Assembly (NCBI GenBank): GCA_014871385.1
Contig: CM026426.1
Coordinates: forward strand, 12,615,958 to 12,679,957
Direction of reading: 5' to 3'
DNA length: 64,000 nucleotides
Source of the DNA: Ceratodon purpureus
Taxonomy: Eukaryota; Streptophyta; Bryopsida; Pseudoditrichales; Ditrichaceae
Part shown: one piece after another, positions 45,764 through 55,736 of the stretch
Layout: every line of letters begins with the position of its first letter
Numbering within the stretch: the first letter of the stretch is position 1
Translations under genes and position numbers: made by a program
The notes under the pieces: generated by a model
The model's input: the letters and a program-made list of their open reading frames with translations, nothing else
Database searches by the model: none
Told to the model about the DNA's origin: nothing

Positions 45764-48700
45764 GTCTCCCTCTTTGCGACGCACCATCCGCGTTACTAGT
45801 ATGAGATCAATAGACCAACTAAAATTCCATGTAACCCTGTAACATACAAAAAAGGGGTATCAGATAATGCAATGGTTTAGCAAGTACAATCCAATGACCT
45901 TTAATCTGCTAAGTGCTTCTAACTCGACATACATTAGTGTCACAAGCATCGTAGATCATCTCAAATGTTGCAGCTATGCGGTATGCCGCCCTAAAAATAA
46001 AATTAGCCTAGGAATCAAAGCTTTCTACTCCTGTCGTAAATACCTAGAACGTAACTGGAGGGATTTGGGCAAGCCGTTTCAGTACTACATATTAACCCTG
46101 TATTCAATTGATCAGTTTGTGCTTTTGAGCCCAGCGACGAGTCCCCAAGCGATTGTTCTTACATTTAACCAATTAGAGTAGCGGCCAACACGGTAGCTGT
46201 TATATGCAATTCTGGCTAGACAGAGTCCAACACGGGAATTCCGCTCCACAAAATGACCTCCTTCCATTCCCAATCGGCCCTTTTGAAACTACTGACAAAC
46301 CCTAAGATGCACTAAAGTATTGCCTTCTGCCCTAACGAAGAAGACAACCCCGAACTTTGAAGAAAATGTCCGAATCAGGAGCACAAATAAAAGAATTGCA
46401 CTGTGCAAATCCGGTCGCTCCAACCCACATCAACTTCTAATCGATTAAGGGTTCATGGTCTCTGAGTACACATTTTGGAGAGGCGCAAACCTAACGTCCT
46501 GCGAACCCGAAACCCCTAATTTTAAAAGATTCAAACAGAGATGGTGGAGCACAATAGCTCAATTGCTCACCAAGTTTTGGAACATACGACCGCCCGGAAT
46601 AGGAGGGCAACGCCCTCCACCACAGCAAGTGATTTTGACGTTGCTCCAAAAAGAAGAGCAATCGGAGAGTAAAAGCGCGGCATGCTCTAGTTGCCGCACT
46701 GCAGTGTCTTCACGCAACCTGAACCAAGAGTGCACTCCCCGTATTTCCCACCCCAACTCTCCATGTCCATAGTCGCTCTTCAAAGAAAACTAGGTTGACG
46801 CAAACACCGCACAATCTCCTCTTCCCGAACTTCACAAGAACTCCTCTGCAGCGTTTGCGTTCCGACACGCGCGAAACACTGGCGGGCAAATGCTGACCCC
46901 GTGTGTCACGAGCAGTGGACGTCGATGACATGGGATAGTACGTATACGAACCCATGTAGACGAGAATTCAATGTTCCGAGGCAAAGAACTGTAGGAAACC
47001 TATTCCGGGGTTCCGTGAATTCCCATTGCAAAACCCGCAAGATCTTGGAGGCACTAGACCATTCCATACGTAACATAGATATGTATTGGCTCTAAAGACC
47101 ACGTAAAACAAGGTACTTCCACGAACTCACTAAAGCACCCTCTATATCATTTTAGGTGAACACATTTGTGCCATTGAACTTCTCAACTTCAAATAGGTAT
47201 ACATTGCCCCACCCTCATCGATCTCTTTTATTTTGTCCACCCCATATTTCTTACTCTCAATTTTTTTTTCAACTCCTACTCATCTTTACTATTATCTTCA
47301 TTGCTATCCCTAATGGTTGACGGGTTTATTTTCCCATTACTCCCTCTTTTATTAGTGTCTTCATCCTCTAATTTCTACCATTCCATTCCGCGTTCTTATA
47401 TTTAACAATAACTATGTTTCTAAATTGCGCCCCTCGTTTTTTTCCAACATTAACGATATTTAGTGGCTTTTACTTCCCCTTCTTTTTAAATTTTTTTTTC
47501 ATCCTTATCTTATTTATTTTGTCCACCCTATATTTCTTACTCTCGTTTTTTTTTTGTTTTCTTCCATTCTATCTCTGTCGGAATCATCTTAATTTTATTT
47601 TTTTTCATTTTCATCTCCATATTTATTTGCATTTTCATGTCTACTTGTAGTGTTTTGCTTTACCTTCTTTCCCCTTTAGTTTTTAAATATTATCTGTAGA
47701 ACTTTCCATCCTACCTGTCTGTTCATCTTCATTTTTATATGATTGTTCATTTTCATCTTTTTATTTTACATTCACCTTTGATTTTAAATAGTTTTGTATT
47801 GTCTTCCCTTTTTTAAATTTGTTAAATATCTCTTTTTGTTCCCATTATCCCCCTTATCGTCTTTGTTTTTAATTTAGTCCGTAATCTCCCCTAAACCCAT
47901 AGTTTTTATTTTGACTGTAATTTCCCCGACTTATAGTGCGTCTCTACCTAAATTTCATAGTAGATCGGCATGTCACACCAACCTTCCTCCCCACCCCCCC
48001 AATCTCCTCTCCATTGTGATGCTCTTTTGTGTCGCGATCATACTCCTTAACACTAGACTATAATAACACTCTAAAAAAACATAATACATTAAGGCGGTCA
48101 CTACAAGGACTATCTGTAATTGTTTGTGACTATAACGCTCGTAGGTTGTATAAAAAGATATCACCTTTACTTATTCTTTATTCTCCTCTCTCTCCCTAGC
48201 CGTGACATCACGGAGTTATACATAATTTGCTTCCTTATTAGAGTGCCTTGGAAGGCCATACTAAATTAATAGAAACTGAAACACGCTCCGAACCCTACCT
48301 TCTCGCTTAGTTTATTGCTGTTCCGATTTTGTCCCTCATTCCTTATTAGTGGTACATAAAATTGAGTTACAGGCACTGCTTGTGCGGTGTTTTGATGATA
48401 CGGTTGTTCATCCTCACCTATTTGCTGTAGTTTCCAAGTAGAGGGCAAACATGTATGTTGCTTAAAGGAGTCGTGTTTGAGTGGAGTATGGGAAGGTCAT
48501 TCCATGTCACGTCCTACCATACCACGCGAGTAGGAATACTTCGCATGCTGTCCGCGCTAAAGACTTCACTGTGGTTACCATAAAGACTCCGATGTTCAAT
48601 GCTTTGTCACGAGTATGGTGCAACTAGCCTCTCTCAGTGCACAGAAAGAACTCAGCCCTCTTTTGCAACACGTTCTTAGTATCACAAACATATTTGCATT

Positions 48701-48928
48701 CACATACCTCAGGATGTAATTTAAAAAAAAAACCCCACAGCATTTCAAGAGAGTGTCCCCACTATTTACAAAGTCTTACAGAGCTATAATACGTTCAATG
48801 TGAATGATGACTAGATACCTACTTAGCTGGCCTATCCCTATACAGCATCTGCTGTCATCCCGACCTCAACAAGCAGGAGACTCGCAATTCTGAAGTTCCA
48901 AAGGTATTCCCTCCGCAAAATGAACCCG
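45764..48928. other. Long gene-poor, pyrimidine-rich spacer
   Basis: Over 3 kb with no supported gene. 47,200-47,900 is strongly T/C-rich on the plus strand; the T-rich sequence ATTTTGTCCACC(C/T)ATATTTCTTACTCTC occurs twice, near 47,229 and 47,516. A short direct-repeat sequence lies at 48,605-48,622. Confidence 0.5.
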
Positions 48929-50497
48929 TCAAGGCTTCTGGTCCTCGCCAGAAGAGATTGCACCTCTCGCTCCATCCAACAGGAGGTCAAGGTCCCCCCC
49001 AGAGTCTGGATCGACGTCTACAAGCGGGCAAAACGGAGGAGGGAGGCGTTTGTCTAGGGCAGTGGGGCTCATCTCCTTCGACAAAAAGACCAGTATCTCG
49101 ATGCTCATCTCTTTCGCACTCGCCGGCTTTAGCAGAGCCTCGTATCCTTCCACTGACGTAGATATATTTGTCCGGTACTACAAAAAAACATTCCCGCATC
49201 AACCCCACATCATCAACTTTCCAATGTCACAGCAATTCCCAAAAAAACTAATACCCAATTCTCAAAATGCTAGGGACATGAGAGGATAGAAACTAGAAGA
49301 CAAGAAAGGATGTTGGTCAAGGGTAGTACTTTTTTACCTTAAGTTATATAATGACATTTCGAATGCTAAGGTGCCCGCACTCGTAGTCTACTGGTTGCTG
49401 GAACACTAGTACGGAGACGACATTCTCTACAAGATCAGCTTGCACTCCTCGAAGACACTGCTACGCAGTAGATATCCACCTCACAAAGTCCGAGTGCTCT
49501 TTGTTTGGATGATGGCAGCTGCCCGCGCTGGAGTCCATATGGAGGACGGCTCCAATCCGGAACACTAGGACGGACTAGTGCCCCTCGCAAACCCAGGGAA
49601 GAATGAGATCCTTAACCTGCGTTGCATGTATGCCTGGAGCGGGCTGCAACCAAGTCTCACCAAACTTTCGAAGATCTGCGTTGTTGTGTATCGACCCTCT
49701 ACAATGCGTGCTAACCCGCAAACTGACGATGTGTATCTCGTGATGTTGCTTCCCATGGTTTGTCAGATATACTTGAGACATCACGAAGTCCATAATATCA
49801 TTACCCAGGCGGGTCCTAAGTCTCTTCAATCCCCTGATGGCCTCGTGGGAGACCTCGATCTCCTTCTTACAATGACTGTAGAACACCACCTTTGGTTTTC
49901 GGACGGTACCTCCTCCCCTGGCCGGCAATTGTGTCAGTAGCCTCTCTATCTGCAAGTACTCGTACACTTCCACCAAGCCCTTGTTCTCGCTCCCTCCGTC
50001 GTCATTGTCATTTATACCCAGGTCGCTACATGTCTTCAGCAACGTCATCTCTGCCCTCGGCAACGTAACCGCGCCCGTCCAGTCCGCAAGACTCGCTTCT
50101 TCCGTTGCCCCTTCTATCGCCACGTTCTCCCCCGGCCCAACCTCAGTCTCTCCACTCTCAATAGGAAGTCCAGTACACTCACATGCAATTTCAATTTGGA
50201 TTGAAGAGGTACCCTCTGCACTGCGTTGCCCTCCGGAAATGCCTTCCGCCCGAATCTTGGTGATTTCTTCAAAGCATTTCTCTGCCCCGCATCCCCTAAC
50301 CTGCCCGTCTAGACCAGCTAGCTGCAATGGTTCCACAGCCATGTGCGACGCCGTGGGCGTGACACCTGAAGCTGTGTCAATTCTCGTGACAGAGACCAAA
50401 TTTGGGATCGCAACCAGGGACCCAACGTCACCGTCACTCTCCAACGGTGTATGAACCTCACGTCCACAGACTCGCTGTTTGAAAGCGATCATGGCCA

Positions 50498-50509
50498 CCC
50501 CCCCCCCCC
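50498..50509. other. C12 homopolymer at a frame change
   Basis: On the minus strand the frame ending EVLKGGGGG and the next one (AMIAFKQRVCGREVHTPLES) overlap exactly at this run. It is either a slippage mutation or a sequencing/assembly error. Confidence 0.75.
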
Positions 50510-51753
50510 TTTAATACTTCCCCGCCCCCCTCCTGTGTCTCCCAATCAATACTGTCTTCATCCCGAAGCGCATTTACAAGTCTGTCAATAGCGTCACGCA
50601 TCAACTTCCTTAGAAAGAGTACTTCGTCGCTTCCCAATAGTGTCACTGGACCTCCAACCCACTCCAAATCCTGGTCCTCCCTCCTCAACAAAGTAGTGGC
50701 CCATTGGTTTGCCTGCGATGCCCATGCACCATACGTCGTTATCCTCCACGCCTCCTCAAAGTCATCAAGGCTGTGAGCAGCATAGTCCTGCAATGCCCTC
50801 GACTGAGTGGCCATCACCCAAGTTAACATCCCCTGCACAAGATTATCCCCGCATCCCTGTCTGATAAGTGTCGTCTCTACCTGTAGCTGCTGTAGAAGAT
50901 CCGCTTGTTCGAACCTCCCTAGAAAAGCGCAGCAGTATGGGCCCTGGGTAACAAGGACGTGGAGCATCCTCGCCACCCTTAGCTCGTCCATGCAAACACC
51001 ACGGATTAAGACGGCCTTTAACCCGTATTCTGGACATGAGAGCGGCCGGAACATTTCATATACTGTCGTGAAGAACATCTTCATCGCAAACAGCAAAAGA
51101 ACAAGCTGAACAGCACGCACTCGATCAGAGAGCAAACGCAGTCGCAATTCCCGGAATTCAAGTTCTGCAGTAGAGTTTAAAACAGAACTGCGTTAGTCTC
51201 CAATTCCTTTACTGCATCCACGACCCTGAGAATATAGTCTCCTCTCTCAGAGGTTTCGAGGTCAAGCTTCACAAATGAAGAGGAAGTAAAATTAGCAATC
51301 TAAACTTCTGAAATACAGTGGGATCATTTTAAACCATGGAGAGAAATTATCGCGATTACCGTCGTGACACCAAGGTGTCTCCGGTAGTATGCTAAAAATC
51401 TGGTCATTTGCCGCGACAACATGCCAGAGCAGAGACCAATCCCAAACAATCCTTTTTCTTAACCACCCACTCTTCTTCTAGAAATCTAGCCTTTCCCTGT
51501 CCTCTACCGCCGTCTTCTCGTTCTCTTCATCTTCTATCCGCTTTAACCTCAACGTCTCGTACGCAGCTGATTCCAAAGTGCACTGGAAGTAGGTGCACAA
51601 CTCCTCAACACCTGAATATGGCTCCATTGCAGTCCGATAGGCGATAAGAGAATCAATTGCTCCAGAGACCTGGTCACGCACGGACTTAAAATCTTCAATC
51701 ATTGCCTTCTCTCCCTACACGTTGAGAAATCACAAGTCAGCACTTTGGTTTGT

Positions 51754-51790
51754 GGGGGGGGGGGGGGGGGGGTTTAGGGTTGGGGGCGAC
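51754..51790 (+). repeat. G19 run followed by TTTAGGG-like G-rich sequence
   Basis: Nineteen Gs run into TTTAGGGTTGGGGGCG. One TTTAGGG unit matches the plant telomere repeat, but a single unit is not telomeric DNA. It could form a G-quadruplex. Confidence 0.8.
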
Positions 51791-51860
51791 TGAAATCAGA
51801 AATTATATTACGGAAACACCCATAGAGTGGGGCCTCCATCTCAGATATTGCAGGGACCAG

Positions 51861-51900
51861 TGTCACACCTTGGATTCTAGTGTCACACCTTGGATTCTAG
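51861..51900. repeat. 20-bp tandem duplication
   Basis: TGTCACACCTTGGATTCTAG occurs twice exactly, followed by a third TGTCAC start at 51,901. Confidence 0.95.
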
Positions 51901-53915
51901 TGTCACGTATGGGATGATTGTCTCGTAACAATGACCGCCCCAGCGGGGATAAGAAACTAAGCTTCTTCAGCGTCCACCACCACAGGCAAACCCTGAGTTT
52001 AGCCTTGAATTCAGGCTTCCAATAGTGCTCCTCCCACCTCCTTTAAGTTGTCGTTGTCGTCAGCCTCTCAAGTCCAAGGCAAGATAGCGTCCCCAAACAT
52101 ACGTAGAAGGGATAAACCTGGTGTAGCTGGCTTCTCGCGAGGGGCCGGGAAATGGACGTTCTTGTTTTTTCCTTCATAGGCAAATCGAACTTCATTTACG
52201 TATGCCTCTTCCAATATCTGCACTTCTTTCTGTCTTGCATCGAGGACACCCTGCACGAAGTCGCTATAAACGTACGGCATAGGGATGCCTTGTCCTTTGG
52301 CCCACCACGTAACCATCCGCGGCTTTTCATCACAGTCTCTCTCCTACACTGTCACGGCCCCGATTATATCAGCGAGGCCACTGTTGTACTCTCCCGATTT
52401 CGGCATGGTACAGTGGATGGGCAGTGGTGCCGAGTCCACAATCCCCTCAATTGCCATGTACGATCCATCCTCCACGTAATCCTCGGCTTCTGGGTGTTGC
52501 TCTGATGGTTGTACCGGCGTTGCCACCTTTAGAGCAAGTAACCTCCTAGGATTCACCCCTGAAATAGCGGCCTCGTTCTCTGTAGCCCGAACTTGTTCAT
52601 TCCCTTCTTTGTACTCTATGTCACAACTTCCCTTCTGCCCCTCCACCATACTGTTGGCCCCTTCAAAACTGCGGTACTTTTCTTCCAGGGCTTGGGCTGC
52701 GCCCATACCTGCCGCAATGTGGAACTCCTCCTCTAGTTTTTTCCTTTCCTTTTGATGCACCCGGATGAGGTCACCAGCCCACTCATGGATTGTGACCTTG
52801 GACCGAGAGTTGGTCTTCAAAGTATTTGCAAATCCATCCTTCCTTTCCAATGGACTTCCTCTCGAGAGTTCTGTGCAAGGGGACTGCTGAATCACAGACC
52901 TACGTAGACTCTCCTCGGCGCTTGGTGTCACGAGACCTCCGCAGGTAGGCAACGGCTCGTCCATCGCTGTCTCCACGTCAATAGCAGCAATCAATTCTGA
53001 TACTGCTTCCTTCCCTTCTTGTTTTCGTTTGTTATCCTTTAGACAGATCCCGACCTCCCCTCCCCCTCTACTCGGCGCAGACTGCTCTTTCTTTCCTAAA
53101 GACGGACTCGGATGGTGTTTAGTAGATATCCCTCCTGGTGGCCCCACCTGAAATGCCCCGTGAATGTTAGTTTTGCCAGCGAGTCTTTCCACAGCTGCAA
53201 TGCGCTGCTGGACAGTCCCCTTTGATACGCCCGCCTTCACAACATCCTTCACAACCTCCTCCGCAGTGTTCCGATATATATGATCCATGCAAGGAATTTC
53301 CCCGGCAGCAGCATCTTCCGCCCCCTCTCCTCCCTGCGGACTACCCCCGTCCATTCTACACGGTGCACGGCTTCAAAAAATATCCTCAGAGGGAGGGACA
53401 ACCTTGAAGGTCCCATTGTCAGACGCCGTAGCCAACTATCTAATCTTTTTCCTAACGGGTGCAGTACTTCGACATGGAGTCCCTTCAGTGTCACGTGGTA
53501 AGTCTTCACTACCAGGCTTGTGGTTTCCATCACTACCGTCTCCAATCTGCTGCTCCTCGGCTCGTTCAGCCAACAACTGCTTGACGGTCCGGCCCATGTC
53601 TTCCACAACCTTCCCTTGTCCCGGAAGGAAGTCCGGGTACGGAAGTAGAAGGGCCCTAGCTCCATCAGGGTAGAGAGCCCCGTCACAGCCTTCTTCATAC
53701 CGGTGTTGATTTAGCATAAGCTTACCCGAGAAGTCGTCTTTCCCGCAGTGAATGTAAACGAAGTAACGCCGCGTTGCTGGCGCTGGCTTCTTCTTCTCTC
53801 TGCAGTGGGTTGCAAACTCTAGCATGAGCTCATCCACCTTGCGCTAGCTAGGGTACCTGATGTTGTAGTGACAGTAGTAAATGTTCACAGGCAGTGTCAC
53901 AGCCTCGGACCCCAT

Positions 53916-55736
53916 CTCTCACTTAAAGCCAGCAGAAGACGGCGGTGTACAGAGATGCTCGACGATAGAGACGGAGCGGCGGTGAGAGGCTAAGTATAGA
54001 GAACAAGGTGGCGGAGAACAGGGTGGCAATTGCTGCGTGTTGAGCGTCCATGTTTCAATGTCACAGAATTGGCGAGATCAGTTTGTAATTTGGATCAACC
54101 CTAATCGTACCATGTACATGAGGGGGAATCGTGGAGTAAACTCCCAGGAGATTTTGATCTTCTAAACCCTGCATAGGAAGGCGCAACCTTCATCCTAAGC
54201 GAATAGTCGAGAGAAAGAAGCCGCCAGCAAAAAAGACCGGATAGATATGGGACTACGATCAAACAGGAGGAAGACGTACCTCAAAGACTTAACCTGTTTG
54301 CGGCCCTAACCAGCAGCCTAAATCAGCAACGCCATGTGTGCACAGGTACCTCTCGGCATAACCTGCACCGCAACCACAAGAAAATGAACATGCACCGACA
54401 GAGAATAGAGAAACTGTTAACCCTAATGGAGACATTGCCAAAACATTTCGGATTGTTTGTGCGAGACACACATCGGACTAAAGTCCTACAAGTCCATCGT
54501 AGAACAAACAGGATACACCATAGCAAATTCTAAAGAACCCTAACATCAAAGGAACAAGGTGGGTGCCCGAGAGACAACGGTTTCTAATGCTCACCACGTA
54601 GATTGTCGTAGTTGGTCTATTGCAGCTCCCTTCTCCAAAACATTACACCCGCCGACTTCTCTTTACTTGAATTGAAGTCAAACTCCCTTGGCATGATGCT
54701 GAACCTCAAGCAATCAACGGAGTTGTAACCCTAAACCTCCCGGTGCTCTCCCTACTACAATGCAGCCGTTGACGTCCACGCCACCTCAAAGGGCCCGTCG
54801 CAGTTACACCACAATGCAAGGAGATCGCAACAACACGCTAAAATTGCACAGTGCGCTCACGGCTCTCTGAGAACCACGACCCAAAACAGGAAAAGAGACA
54901 CCCTCAACCCTAATGCGAGGGTAGTGTCACGAGTATGGTGCATGGGGGCTTCAGTGGCCATGGCCATGGCCATGGCAAAGGGGCCATAATGGCCATGGCA
55001 TGCCCAATGTCTCGGGAGGGGGGAAACGCATGCCCTCGGGACACACGCCAGTGTTCTGACCAGGGTTGCAAGTGTGGGCTGAAGCGAGTCTCAGAGTTGC
55101 ACATCAAAGGGAGGCGGTTCCTTGACTGGGCAGTCAAGGTACCACCCACAACGATCATAGTGACAAGCGTCCCAAGCCTTCAGAATGGCATTGGTGAACA
55201 TGCACTCGGGACTAGTGGTGTCCAAGTAAGTAGGAAAGAAGGCAGGTACCTGCGTCACTGCTTTCCTAGGAAGCAGAATGTACTTGAAATATCAATACAG
55301 AAGTCTCCTTAAAGCTAGCTAGAAATTAGGCTATTGGTCCTTGGATTTGTTCTTGTGTGTCTGATCAGCCTCTATGAATTCTTAGAAAAAAGCAATATCC
55401 CAAAGAGAACAACGCATGGCCTCAACGTAATGAAAGATGCTCTTAATAGGGTTCTCGCCATCTGGATAGTAGTTTATTTACACCTCCAGGTCGGTAACCA
55501 CCGCCTCAAAGAGCTCCTCAGCTTCTATTGCCAACTGATGAGTGCAAAAGTTTATTAGGAGAAATAGAGTTCAGGAAACAAGCATCTAGTTTTAAAATAC
55601 TAAAACCTAGCAATATTGGAATGAGACTAAAATACCTGTGCCCACCATGTGGCTCTGTGAAGCCATGGAGGAAATACTATGTCTACAAAAGTAGGCTTTG
55701 GAAACCAATGGGACTTGCGGATTGACTCAGGGGAGT
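53916..55736. other. Spacer, no supported gene
   Basis: Contains an interrupted GGCCAT microsatellite (about 54,955-55,002) and the second copy of an 18-bp direct repeat (54,925-54,942). The plus-strand ORF at 54,935 is the microsatellite translated and is rejected. Confidence 0.45.
54955..55002. repeat. GGCCAT microsatellite, interrupted
   Basis: (GGCCAT)n with several perfect units, an AAAGGGGCCATAAT interruption and two further units. Confidence 0.85.

Larger units (their letters stand above)
48929..53915 (-). pseudogene. Zinc-finger plus C48 Ulp1-like SUMO-protease gene
   Basis: Reading leftwards: start GSEAVTLPVNIYYCHYNIRY with TAG 53,846; finger YIHCGKDDFSGKLMLNQHRY (53,760 region), where the first Cys of the paralogue's CIYC is Tyr; LLLPYPDFLPGQGK; a charged segment (53,354-52,344); helical segments at 52,316-52,068, 51,702-51,478 and 51,147-50,458; a frameshift at a C12 run (50,498-50,509). 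The C-terminal domain is C48-like: EAIRGLKRLRTRLGNDIMDF, then H (49,580)-TAG-SVLVFRIG, LHMDS (Asp 49,535), TAG 49,463, and FQQPVDYECGHLSIRNV (Gln near 49,397, Cys 49,379). QQPxxYxCG spacing equals that of Ulp1/SENP proteases, which process SUMO. Plant transposons often carry Ulp1 genes. The TAG after the catalytic His sits where Trp is expected. Exon limits and the last piece (49,153-48,929) are uncertain. Confidence 0.62.

Noticed and set aside
45867..46181. 104-codon plus-strand ORF
   Set aside because: No recognisable motif, and no paralogue or splice evidence.
47414..47650. Hydrophobic Phe-rich ORF that looks like a membrane protein
   Set aside because: It comes from T-rich simple sequence; composition alone explains the hydrophobicity.
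51773..51790. Telomeric sequence
   Set aside because: Only one TTTAGGG unit next to a G run; no tandem array.
54935..55312. ORF with HGHGHG repeat
   Set aside because: Direct translation of the GGCCAT microsatellite; the rest shows no motif.
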